Shown piece after piece: positions 33,807 through 45,858 of a stretch of DNA of 64,000 bases; the stretch's first letter is position 1; each line of letters begins with the position of its first letter. Both the position numbers and the translations under genes were made by a program. The notes beneath the pieces are model-generated. The model did not search any database, had not been told where the DNA came from, and saw only the letters and a list, made by a program, of their open reading frames with translations. The stretch lies in assembly GCA_026225945.1 (NCBI GenBank), contig JAMJFZ010001258.1:9028001-9092000 (forward strand). The letters are read 5' to 3'. Source of the DNA: Cricetomys ansorgei (Eukaryota; Chordata; Mammalia; Rodentia; Nesomyidae).

Positions 33807-36800
33807 TATATTTATATCTACCATCTGCCAGCATGAGCTTTTGTTACTTTAACCTAGATATCTTTTCATTCTTTAAAGTAGACTTTACGTACCAGAAAGA
33901 CCTTAAGCCTACATGAAAGAGAATTAAATTACAGATCTGTTATAGAAAGAAGTTCTAGTTCTTTATGACTTTGAGAACCTTCATTTGCAATCTTTGGTTT
34001 TAAATTTGTTTCTATATGAAATTAATTAGAATTGATGATGTTGGAAGTGCCTTATGTCATTTTTTAAAATTAAATTAAAATACGATTTAGCCATGGATAC
34101 TTGAAGATCAAAGAACATATTTTAGGTTTTTTACTTAATACAAGCAGAAATATTCTCTTCTCATTTTGTATAAAATTGTCACAGTGAACATGCAAATCTC
34201 TGTTGATTATAAATAGGAGCATTTTATCATAGAGTTAATGACCAAGTAATCTGTGCATGTTGCTCTCTCAGGAGTGAGTATCTGGCAGAGAGAATAAGAT
34301 TCAAAGATAAATGTCACTACTGCTTCACTCACAAAACTAATGCAGATCATCTTTGGGGACAATGTGTCTGGCTGGCTAAATAAACCCAGAAATGTAGAAT
34401 TTGCAGGATGTTCAATGCAAAGAAGTTTCTATTATATCTAATGGGCTGCTACTGATGTCTAGTTCCACTGGCTGCCAGGAAAACACATTGCCCAGTCATC
34501 CTATCATGTGATATTACCCAGCCTTCTAAGACAATAGTCAGCTTCAATTTCCATCAAATATACCCCTCAAACACAGCAAGGATCAGGGAGCTGTTTCCAT
34601 AGAGCTGTGATCCAAATGTCTACAAATTTGTCTGACTTTAAGTAATAGAAGTTTTTACTGTTGCAGAACCAAAGTCCAGAACTTCAAAATCAATGTGTTG
34701 GAAGAGTTGTGTTCCTTTACTCTTTCAGCTTCTGAAGGCTTTGTGCTTTGCTTAGCAGTGAGAGGAACAGCATAATCTTTGTCTCAGATGTTACAGGCCC
34801 TGCCAGCATATTCTACTAATGTTACTTCTATTTGAATTTATATATACTCTGATAGTTAAAGATGAGCTCAGTTTGCTTTATTCAAGTAAGTGAGAGACAC
34901 ACGTTTCAGATAGTCATGCTCTGGGAGTCTATAATTCACTCATACCATAGGCCTTCAGGGGCCATCAATTAGCAGTCTCTTCAGATTGTCATCTGCATGC
35001 ACTCCTATAAAAGAAAATCTGTTTTAAGGAAGCTAAGTGGTAAAACTTTGTTATACATACAACAGATATATTCATTATATGGTGAAAAACACACTAGCCT
35101 TCTTACTAAGAAAGATATATAAACTTTATCAATATTTTCCGTATGTGTTCATATCCAGGTAGATTGATTGCTCATCTAATTGATTCATGCCCCTCCTATG
35201 GTATTGTGAACATACCCTGTGGAGATTAAAATGTTCTCATTACTCATTCTTAAAGTACTTTATTTTCCAATGTTTGATGGAAAGTTTTTAAACCAAATAG
35301 TAGGATGTTTGTGTCAATCACTTTTTGTCACTCTAAGAATAGTCCTGAAAAAAATTGAAGAAGGAAATGGTTTTGTCTCACTATTTCAAAAGACTGGGTC
35401 CAGGGCTTGCAGGTTCCATTAATTTTAGTGTGCTGCAGGACATAAATTCCATTGGAAAGTACATAGCAGCAGAGCACTTCTTAACTCAAGTTAGCCATGA
35501 AATAAAGAGAAAAAAAAGGGTTCAAGAAAATATACCATTCAAAGACATGCTCACATGACCTACTTGTTCCAAATAGGCCCTACTTCTTAGTGGCCAGTTC
35601 AACTATGGACTTAGCAATGGACTGACTCATTGATAATATTAATGTCTTATAACGTAGTTACTTCTATATAGTTTCATCAGCTAGGGATGGTACTTTAATC
35701 TGAACCCAAAACTGTACATGTCAAAACAATGCTGTCAAAAAAAAGAAATAATGTTTCCTACTAAAAGTTTCATTTTGATGATCAGTCAAATATTGATGCA
35801 TTGAATTCAAGTTTTTATTTAAATATCTACGTATTTTGCATTTCAATGGCACTTAATCTTGTCGTGACTGAATGGCCAGTCAGTCCTGAGACAACCGGGC
35901 TACTAACAGCCTGCATTTCATGATTGACATTTCTTTTCAACATCTTGAAATCATGATCAGTCATACTCAACTGGAGTTATCCCTTTTTTTCTTATTTTTT
36001 CACTGGCATCCAAAGCCCCAAAGCTGCTATGTGACAGCCTTAACATCTAGTTTTACTGAACCTTTTATTGTTTTTACCTTTAGAAATATCTCTTTCTTCT
36101 GTTGCAAACATAATTTTCAAATTCTACTAATTCCTAGTTTGTTTAAGAAGCTGGAGAAATTCTGTAATGAACTAACTGTAGAAATGAATCAATGTTCACT
36201 CTTTATATCTCTGGATCCAGTGGTCCCTAAATAATGGAAAAGGGATGAAGATTCCTTTTTCTATATTATAGAAAATTTTAAAAGCATGATATAATGCTTA
36301 ACATATTATCATTGTCTGGCTCTATAGTACATCTTTAATAGACTTTACTCTGAGAAGCCAGCTTTGTACAGTAATGAGGAATGTCATTGGATCAAAAGAT
36401 CCCATGAGTTTGAATGTGAAGATACACTTTCTTTTCTATAGAATGAGTTGCCTGGATACAGTCAGTGTTATGTAGCAGGCATGACCCTGGGTAAATGATT
36501 TTGTTTACCTTCTGTTGAGGACTTGGCAGAATCATTACTCTCAAGAATTCAACTCAATATGCAAAGTAAGTGCCTATTCCAATAAGGGCAAAGTATTGTG
36601 TCTTTTCCAATAAATATCCATCAATGTGATCAATTAATCACCTAGTAGCTTGTCATTCACTTTAGCCTGTGAGACTTTAAGAGTCAATTTATAATATTAT
36701 TTTCCATTGCAGCTGTGATGACATGACTGGGCAGTGAAAAAATGAAAAATAGAATAAAAAAGAACAGACATACACATTCATAACCAAAAGGTAAGTTTAG

Positions 36801-38388
36801 GTGAGCTGTGTAAACTGTGATGGAGTGACACCAATTAACACAACAAGCCAGAAATGTAACAGGTTTATTTTGCACATCTCATGGGAGAGGACTTAGCTAC
36901 TCTGGGCAGGGGCTTTCTTAGACAAGCAATCTCAAGCTGTGAGTATCTGGGAGAACAAAGCTGTGGTTGTTATTTTTTGCACAATTGTGTTTTTTGTACA
37001 ATTGCACAATTGGTCAATTGTTCCAAAACACTCAGATTTACACAGCTGACATTGCAAATGCATTAGAGGAAAGCTTCACCATCCCCCTAAGCCTTACCTG
37101 ATTGCTTTGCCACTTTGCCATAGATCTGAAATATTGGTCCTTAACCTAGCTGGGCCATGTCAAGAGTTTTCATTCATTTTGGACTTCATCTGCTCTTTTC
37201 ACATTCACTCAGGGGTTCCTTGGCTCCCCACATTCAGTTCTTGATTACAAGCCAGCAGGTGTTACCATTGTGCTGCTTCTACTTTGAGGAGTGTGATCAA
37301 CTCTATTAAATCTCCTTAGATTGGTAAACCCATTTAAATCTCTCCCTTAAGCTTCTCCTTCAGTTGAACCACTTCTCATACCAGTTTCAGAATCTCTTGA
37401 CTCTTGGTCATAGAAGCAGAGCTGAGTATTATTGGATTGAAGAATTTATTTAAAATGATAGGCTATAGCTGAATCTGGGGAGATAAAAGTCTGGAACAAA
37501 AAGAGGACTATAGGAAATGTCCTTAATAGTAGCACCAAAGTACTGGCTTCTTTAATACATCAGAACTTTAGTGAAATCTGCAAATCTAAACAGCATCCAG
37601 ATGTTAGAGTGGCTGAGCTCCCGAAGAGATTGAAAGGACTCTGTGCTGCTATGTAAGAACCATCTCAGTGCTTTACCTGTACATATGCACTAAAGGACCA
37701 CTGCCTTCTGGATGCACAGCCTGAAATATAAGCCAAATGCAATGCTGACTACATCCAAACCACATCGGAAAAGCAAACTATTCTGAGATTCAAATAATTC
37801 ATGCTCATCTTACCCTCCCCAAATGAAAGGCAAACCTAAGTTGAGATAATGTAGAGGCAGGGATAAATAAATTCTCACCGAACTCAGTTGAATTGCAAAC
37901 ATTCAGCCCAGATAAAATAATGTTTTGTTAAATAAATAATCACTGTTTACTCTGGTGTGACACTGTAGGCATTATTCACTACAAAACATAGTTTTATGTG
38001 ATCTATACCTGACCGCTCATATTTCAATCAATATTTGTCCTTGACACATTTTGAGCATTGGGTTAGGATCTATTGATTGCTATTTTATTTTTATTTTTGG
38101 AAATTCCCACTGCAGATACTTCCAATTTCCAACCACACATAGTTGGTATTCTGTATGTGTTAGATCTGCTGACTTTGTTGCTCTTTTAATTAATGCTAAT
38201 GCATTGTTCTTAGGTTGTTTCTTTCATTAGTTTACTTTACTTCATCCATGAAGTTGGGTACCTGTAGCAGTGTGCTACAATCCTTTACCCTCAACTTAGG
38301 GAAAGAGAAAGGAAAGATAGAAAGAAATCTTCACCGCTTTTGCAAGGGGTCTTGATATAGAATGAGAAAAAGCAGAAATCTTCACAGC
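33807..38388. other. Long unique stretch, no gene seen
   Basis: About 4.6 kb without recognisable genes. The longest frame is 104 codons (35920-36234) and has no known domain. A cluster of ACAATTG-type motifs lies at 36979-37020. Confidence 0.5.
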
Positions 38389-38760
38389 CTATTTTTCGGT
38401 TGTCCTATTCTTGAAGAGGACTAACTGACAGTGAGTCAGTGCACAATCTGTAAACTCACTCTCTCCAACCTTTGTTCTTTTAGGAATTATCACACTAACT
38501 ACAGTAACCCAATCAACAAACCACCAAGCAACACCCACCCTGACTCTTGGGGCTTCAGAGTTTTTATGCCCTAAGCCAAAAGTTCCCATCAACCCATGCA
38601 GCACCCAATCCCCTAAACAAGCTACAGGTGCCAGAATGACTGCACCCAAGCAAATTATAGCCACCTGCATCAAGCACTCCAAACACAACTCGTAAACAAC
38701 TATACCACAACTGGGGTGGGAACACAAACCTAATCCAAATGCCATTTTAAGATTTTACAG
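38389..38760 (-). other. Less AT-rich block with 118-codon reverse frame, unassigned
   Basis: The reverse strand has an open frame of 118 codons (38389-38745), longer than its neighbours. The peptide is Val/Leu/Cys-rich, with 'CLGAVILAPVACLGDW' able to span a membrane, but I recognise no family. The block is richer in C on the plus strand than its AT-rich surroundings. A CATAAAAAC on the reverse strand (about 38555) could be a TATA-like site of an LTR. It could be a degraded LTR or plain unique DNA; a gene is unlikely. Confidence 0.25.
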
Positions 38761-40539
38761 AAACCAAAATAACAAAAAACTTCTTCCAGGTGTTCCTCTA
38801 CAGGTACCATTCTTGGATATTTTTTGGTTGATAGATTACTGAGGAAAAGGGCAAAGGAACTGGGGAAAGAGGCAGTGAGGTGAAAGAGGAGGTAGAAGGA
38901 CCATGTCTAAAATTTTGATTTGGAAACTCACTTGTGTATTCGTTCAGTTCTGATTAATATATGCTGTTGCAATTTCATAGTTGTTATTGTCTTTCCAGCT
39001 GCATTATTTATTAGTCTATTTTCACACTACTTGCTCCTGAGGGCACAGAAGAAATAACAGAAATTGTAGATCACTTCATGTTGTAGTTGAAGAAAGTTAT
39101 GCCTCCTCCCACAGTTCTACTTTACTTAAAGCTGATTTCAATCATAGTAATCTTTTTTTTTTTTTTCCAAAAGTAGAGTAGACTCTTTGGTATAGGTAAA
39201 GGAAGCAAAGAGTCATCATTTACTTCATGCTTTCCATATGAGAAAGCAAGAGCAGAAAGTAGGTACATCAGTCTGCAATCTCCAGAGTGCAAGACAAAGA
39301 GCATAGCAGCCATGGCAAAGGGTTGACTCTATTATCACGACTTGTTAAGTCCTGATTTATCATTACTCCTGTTGTCACATAGGCAAAGACTTTATTGGAA
39401 ACAATCCGACCCACAATTTGGCCTGTAATAATGATAAGCCTTATGTGGAAGAATGCATACAAAGCTGTAACTACTCATAAATGTAAATGTACACTAGTAG
39501 AAAGAACAATTATGACTTAGTTTGCTTCCTGGGATCTGGTGCCACTGAGCCAGTCCTACCTTGCATTCTGATTTATCCCAGAGATCTTTCCTTCCTCTTT
39601 TGCAGTTAGCTTGGCTCTCTCATACCCATCTGCAAGCTCTCTTATTTACCTCCATCACTGTTTCCAACCTCACTTTCCTATTCTAACCTCAATAGTCACT
39701 TTAACCGTAATCCTAACATTTGTTTTCACTGTAACATTCTGAGTACCATTATTTTTAACATGTCCTGTATCTAGGGACATAAAATGGATTATATCTATTT
39801 ATTAAATGAACACAAGTTGCAGTACCTTAGGTAAGATTTATTGCCTAAAATGTGGTCTCTTTTGGTGAGTGTTGAGCATAAGAAAACATACAGTTCACTG
39901 ATATGGTGGAAGACAACCACAGATGCCATTCCAACTTGTGATTTGTGACAGGTTCTATTGCTGTCTGAAGATCATAAACTGCCTATGTCTGCCAGCCCTC
40001 CATTGATCTGCCTATATACCTCTCTCTAACTTCAAGATTATACGCACATGGCACATTCCTGGATTTAAAGTGCATTATTGGGGATTGAACAAAGGACTTC
40101 TTGCATCATCTATAATCTTCTTGCCTGGATGGGTTATAGGCAATTGGATATAAGTTTGTATGTTCTTTATTGGTAAAGACTTTTTCTCTAGCTTCTTTTA
40201 ATAGTTTTCTAGGAAGAGAAATGATATCTGTCCTATTTAATATTCTTTGATCTTCTTGAATCTGAAATTAAGTGTTCAACTTTAACTTGGGGAATTTTTA
40301 AACAAAATTTACCTTTCATTCTTTTTTTTTGTTTTCTCTTTGGTATTCCATTAAGTGTATTTATATCTTCGAGTTGTCACATTGTATTCTTTTATCCTAT
40401 GTTCTCATTTTTTTTACCCCTTTATCTCTTTCCTTTTCTGTTTGGGAAGCACATTATGTTACCCTCAGAAGCTCAAAGGTTCATCATCCAACTATGTACA
40501 TTCTGCAATTGAGTCCACCAAATACATTCATTATTTATG
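38761..40539. other. Unique DNA, no gene seen
   Basis: No gene. A T-run lies at 39151-39166. The small frames lack domains. Confidence 0.5.
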
Positions 40540-40860
40540 TTACAGCATTTTAATCTCAAGCATGTCCTTATGGTTCTTCCTTAGAATTTCATACTGTTCA
40601 CACTATCCGTCCACCCATTCATGTTTTCTACACTTTCTATTAATAAAAGTTTTTTTCTCATTATATTAGACTTAATTTTGAATTTTATAGTTCTAACATG
40701 TGTCCCATATCTACCTATTATTTCTGATCTCTCTTCACATTGTGCTTCTTTGCTTTAGACATCTAGATTTTTGTTAAAAGATAAACATGATATACTGAGG
40801 CAAAATAAAGTAACACAATAAAGAAATGTTTGCAAATTACTGTGGTTAGCTGTGGAGAAT
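40540..40860 (-). mobile_element. Possible old L1 (L1M) fragment, reverse
   Basis: T-rich plus-strand sequence with 'tctagatttttgttaaaaga' and 'taaacatgatatactgaggc' resembles the reverse complement of ancient L1 3' regions. The match is weak. Confidence 0.3.
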
Positions 40861-41746
40861 GAGACATTCTCAGCTTCTAAGAATAGGCATTACCCTGTGG
40901 ATAAACCTTACTTCTGAGATGTGACATTTTTCTAGTACTTCTCAGTATTTCTCTTTCTTCTCACTACTCTTCATCTTCTTTTTATCCCTCTTCCACTCTC
41001 CCCTTCCTCCTCCTCATCTTCATCCTCTTCTTACCCTCATCTCATTATGTTTTGACTCTAAGTGGAAATGATGATTAGGGAGTATAGGTGTTGGATAATT
41101 CTTTCCTGTGCACAGAAAACTAGAGCCAACTAGAATTTACCTATCCTTTCTACTGGATGAGTTAGACTTTGATCAAATTATGAGGCTGAGGTCTTATAAA
41201 TAGTTTCTTCTTAGTACATATTTAGTATACATTTTCTTCAAAGTTCTTAATGTTCTTTCATAATTCAAAATGGTTAGTTCTAACTCTCCTAGAAAGTATG
41301 TATCCAAAGAAATTAAGTGAGTCCTTATTAAAGTTATTGATAGACAATATGTTTAATTAGACATATGCTTACATGAGGTGGATGGATGAAGAAAATATGC
41401 TATGTTATTTGTTATGGCATCCCGGATATAAATGGAGAAGACTAGTTTAAGCTGAAAAAAAAATGTACACAGGAAGTCAAATGTTACATGTCCTTATTAA
41501 TATTAATATAAAATACAACACAGAGAAAGTACAGGTTAGTAAGGGTAGAGAATTCAGGTATAGAGAGAGAACTGATAATTAGTATCAGTAGTAAATTAGA
41601 AAGTATAAATTCTGGTGTTATAATAATAATACAGATTAATAATATAGATATCTAATATCTAATAATAATATAGATTACAGCACTTTAGTAGATGTTTTAT
41701 AAAAACAAAAACAAACCAGAGATAGAGACATCCAAGTTAGCTAACA
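40861..41746. other. Unassigned AT-rich DNA
   Basis: No gene. An ATA/TAA-rich low-complexity patch lies at 41617-41670. Confidence 0.5.
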
Positions 41747-41958
41747 CAGAGACTGTTTTTGTTTTGTTTTGTTTTGTTTTGTTTTGTTTTGTTTTGTTTT
41801 CCAAGACAGGGTTTCTCTGTTGTAACTCTGGCTATACTGGAACTCACTCTGTAGACCTAGGGACCAAGGTGGCCTCTAACTCACTGAGATCTGCCTGATT
41901 CTGCTTCCGGAGTACTGGGATTAAAGGTGTGTACCATCACCACTTAGCTCAGAGATTG
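41747..41958 (-). repeat. B1 SINE, reverse, with (TTTTG)n tail and target duplication
   Basis: The element body is about 41801-41949 on the reverse strand (ccaagacagggtttctctgt, gatctgcctgattctgcttc, gtactgggattaaaggtgtg). Its A-tail has become (CAAAA)n, read as TTTTG repeats over 41755-41800. Flanking 9-base direct repeats (cagagactg at 41747-41755 and cagagattg at 41950-41958, 8/9 identical) look like the target-site duplication made by L1-driven insertion. Confidence 0.92.
41755..41800. repeat. (TTTTG)n short tandem repeat
   Basis: About nine TTTTG units form the reverse-strand A-tail of the B1. It probably arose by expansion after a single C-type interruption in the poly-A tail. Confidence 0.93.
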
Positions 41959-42454
41959 ATTTTTAAGGAGATTAAAATGCTGATTACACTGACACTGATA
42001 TTATCAGTATACAATTCACTTGTATTAAATTATCAATGAATAGCATATATAATATGTAGGTACAATTATTGTATCAATTAAAAATTTATATGTTGAACAT
42101 TTTCAGTCACTATTAATAAAGAAAAGGAAATTTTGTTCCTCATTCTGAGAACATGTAAGGCTCATGAAAGCAAAACATACAAAAGGAGGGCCCAGGAAAG
42201 TAGGATGCCGGAGAGGTCTTCATACTGTACTCACTGAGCCTCCTGCTCACTACTTGCCAATTAGGTGGAATTCTCCAGTGTAGCTCCGACTGCCGAGGAA
42301 GCTTCTGTTGCTGTGTTGTTAACTTGATTCTTCCCTCAGCATTCCCACCCCCCTCCTCCTTATTTTTATCATCATTCTCCTGCATCTTCCTTGTCTTCCT
42401 TCTTGGCTTTGTCTTCTTCTTGTTTGTTTATCCTTTTGTTCATCTGCTTTGTTT
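41959..42454. other. Unassigned DNA
   Basis: No gene or repeat is recognised. An 81-codon reverse frame at 42140-42385 lacks domains. Confidence 0.5.
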
Positions 42455-42545
42455 GACTGAGGCCAAACTCCTCTCATATTTGTGAAACTCCTATCCAAGT
42501 CTCCAAAGTGACTGGATTGTAGGCTTATATCAACATGCTTTTCCG
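42455..42545 (-). repeat. Old B1-like (PB1 type) fragment, reverse
   Basis: 'actgaggccaaactcctctc', 'atccaagtctccaaagtgac' and 'tggattgtaggcttat' track the reverse 7SL-derived SINE pattern, with many substitutions. Confidence 0.45.
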
Positions 42546-42660
42546 TACTACCTGCTTTCTAACTTGGGGAATCATGAGTCTGTCAGGAGTTCATTCTCTA
42601 TCTTTGACAAAATGCTTTTCCCAGAGATTTCACCTCTCTGACAGATCAAAGGATCTAAAA

Positions 42661-42884
42661 CTGTGGCTCTCAATCTTCCTAATGCTGTGATCCTTTAATA
42701 CCATTCTTCATGTTGTGGTAACACCCAGCCATACAATAATTTTCTTTGTTACTTCATAAGCGTAATTTTGCAAATTTATGAATCATAATGTAAATATCTG
42801 ATATGCAGATTGTCCTTGGTGATCCCAGTGAAAGGGTCATTTGACCCCCAAAGGCATCATGACCCAACATGTTGAGATCCGTTG
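42661..42884. mobile_element. URR1-type hAT-Charlie MITE with target duplication
   Basis: A 224-bp element with imperfect inverted ends (ctgtggctctcaat... and ...gttgagatccgttg). Internal blocks such as 'ttaataccattcttcatgtt', 'cataatgtaaatatctgat' and 'gtgaaagggtcatttgaccc' are typical of the common rodent URR1 element. It has no transposase and would have been mobilised by a hAT enzyme. Flanking 8-mers atctaaaa (42653-42660) and aactaaaa (42885-42892) agree at 7 of 8 positions, as expected for a hAT target duplication. Confidence 0.75.
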
Positions 42885-45480
42885 AACTAAAAGTTGTAGA
42901 GTTTCAGTTCTCTAAAATTTGGATTTGTTGTTGAAATGGAGTAAAATATCCTAATTATCACATGTTGGTTTTGAAGAAAGAAGTGTTTATTGTTTTCATT
43001 TTATATATAATTCAAATATTCAGAATACTTTCAATTAGACTGATTTTAAACAATTTCACTTCTATTACAATGTACCTACTCTAGGTATTCTTTTCTAAAG
43101 ATGAAACCATCTTCAATGCCAAGATAATAACTTTGAAGAGAAGGCAAACAAAATTTTGAATGATAAATAAAAATCCTATTACAAAAACAAACTCTTACTG
43201 GCTCATTGTGACTATAGATAAAGTTTCTCCAAAGGAAACTGAAATAGATGTTTCTTTCTCAAAGAACTGCAACCTCAGGTTTTGCTCCATAGCATAGAAA
43301 TGCCTTCAGTCATGACAATGCAAATAAGTGCACTTGATTCCCTTGGGCATTTTAGTCATGGAACTAAACTTTATAAGTTCCTGTATTACAGCTGCTAACT
43401 ACAATTAATCTTAAGTATTCCTAAACGTAGTGTTAAAGTGTCCATCTCATTAGCTAACTAAAGTAGTTTGATGTCCAAAATAGTAACATTAAAAAATATG
43501 TTAAAAATGGTTCAGGGCTTAAAGCACCCTACTTATTATTTTAAACTTTACTCAATTATATTGTAATTTTATTGAATTTCAAAGAAGCAGACTTAGGGGA
43601 AATTTTAAGAAAAATTTTCTCATTTGTAAGAACACTATCAGAAGAGTTCATAGCTTAACATATTAACTTACAGAGCAAAGACCTTGAAAACTCCGCTCAC
43701 TGAAAAATGCAGCATATATATACATCTGAGAATGAAAAGACACAAAATGAATACAGTCATAAGTAAATAAGTTGTTGATATTTCATAGGACAAAAAGTAA
43801 AACAAGTTCTAATTTGTGAGAAACAAATTGGAATAAAACAAAAATTTCTGATAATTAATAAAAATTTGTCAATTTTTGATTCTATGACAAATACCAGCCA
43901 AATGAATTTATTAGAAAGACTAAGTATTGTGTCAAGGAAAAGGAAGGCAATTGTTTTCTGAATGCCAAATGTGTCAGTGAAGCACTGGATTCACTGATAT
44001 GTGTTATTCCAAGGCAAAGAAAATTAAGGTATTTTAAGATTTCAGTTCTGAGCAAGATTAATAACAATTCCAGCCAGGAAAGCAAATTTCTCACTTGGAC
44101 AACCTTGTTGAATATTAAATTCTATAGAAGATCGCAGTACCTCTCAGAACCAAGGTATTACACTTGAAATGAAGCAGGACTGTTGTCTACATGGGAGAGG
44201 GGATGAAAGATGAGAATCAGTAGGAGGCAAGCCAGATTCACTGCTAGTAAAGGAAATGAGGAATGTTAGCACAAATTTGATGAATCTTAATCGCCCGTGG
44301 ATAAGTTGCACTTACTGTCTCAGACTACTGAATGCATTTCTTATGTGCTGACTTACCTACTCTGATGAACAAAGAACAAGGAAATGAGGTTTGGAGATAG
44401 TCTAGTTTCAGGATATGAGCCATCAGCCATCATAGAAGAATTTCCACTGTTAGAGAGTAGGTTTCCAAAAATTGGATATAAAATGCTTGTTTTTAGAATT
44501 TTGTCCTTTGTTTACATTGCATGATAGCTGTTTGATCCTCTCTAAGATATGGACAATTAGGAACTGAACAGAATGGGGTTATATAAAACCATACAACGTA
44601 TTTTCAGATTTTGGGTGTTAATGACCATGAAACTCTATAACAAAGGAAGCAACAGTGAATGAAAATCACCACGGTCCATTTGGTTTTCTGTCTGAGAGTA
44701 TTTACTGAACTCTGACCTATGGAAGTAAGGAAAGAGAAGCCAACATAATACTAAGTCTCCCCATTGTGAGATGAATATTTGGAAATCAAAGTTTAAGGAG
44801 CCAAAGGAAACTCGAATTCATGGAGCAGAGTACAGAAAAATGGAAAGCTATTCAGAAACAGAGCTGAAGAAAATTGTCTAATCATTCCTAGAGTCTTTGT
44901 TGCTATAGTAATCACCATCCCAGTATACACTAAAACTGCATGGTTTTGAGTAAGGTTTTAAATATGGATAAAAAAAAACCCTACACTGAAAGAAGCAGAT
45001 ACTTTGGTTGCTGATAAATCCAAGTAAGGAGAGGTGTTTGAACACCTAGAATATTGATGAGAAAACCTCAAATTCCTGATTTGGATTCTATACCCAAAAT
45101 ATGTCTAACAAATGGCTCCTCTGCACTCATTTTAATCAATGTTAAACTCCCTCAAATGTAAAATCATCAAGTGAAAAATAGCATTTGATTTCTTTAGAAG
45201 AATTCCAAGAAAAGCTTGGTATTCAAAGACATATTAAATATTGTGACTTGTTAGAAATTATTAGGTAGACCATGAAACAGAACATATGTCCCTAACTCAG
45301 AAGTAAAATAAGATAATAGAAACAAAAAATAAAATCAATACTAGTGGCTACATTATTATAAAGAATTTGTGTGTTTGAAACATGTGCACACAAACAAGCA
45401 GTGAGTATTCTGTGTTATACAAAATTGTTCATTTTTCATTCAATTTATTATTTGTATGAACACATCCCTGTGTTAATTTA

Positions 45481-45482
<2 letters not shown>
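42885..45482. other. Unique DNA, no gene seen
   Basis: About 2.6 kb with no gene or repeat recognised. Confidence 0.55.
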
Positions 45483-45521
<39 letters not shown>

Positions 45522-45522
45522 T
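45483..45522. repeat. (GT)n microsatellite
   Basis: A GT tract with a single A interruption near its 3' end lies directly upstream of the B4-type SINE. Confidence 0.94.
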
Positions 45523-45526
45523 AAGA

Positions 45527-45858
45527 ATCTGAGAAGATGACTCTGTGGATAAAGTGTGAGTACTAGCATTTGGATCTAAAGCATGTAAATCTGGGTGGGT
45601 ATAATGGCCAATGTTGCAGTAGCAGAATCAAAGGATCGTTTGAGCATGTTTGCTAGCTAGACTACCAAATTATTGATTTCTAGACTCATAAATATACCTA
45701 CATCAATATATAATGTAGTGAATGATTCAAGAAGACCCCCAACATTAACTTCACAACATGCACTCACACATATGTGAAGATGAATACACATAAAGGTGCA
45801 CAGCACATATATGTATATGCAAACCAGAACACACACATGCAAACACACACACACACTT
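45527..45858 (+). repeat. B4-type SINE, forward
   Basis: 'tctgagaagatgactctgtg' and 'gataaagtgtgagtactagc' form the head, then 'taaatctgggtgggtataat'. A degraded B1-related part with 'gctagctagactacc' follows, then 'gaagacccccaacattaact' and a CA-rich end (45828-45858). This is the full order of a B4 element, and it is diverged. Confidence 0.6.

Noticed and set aside
41755..41800. Regular short repeats that might suggest a CRISPR or minisatellite array
   Set aside because: They are pure (TTTTG)n in the tail of a B1. There are no spacers, and the genome is mammalian.
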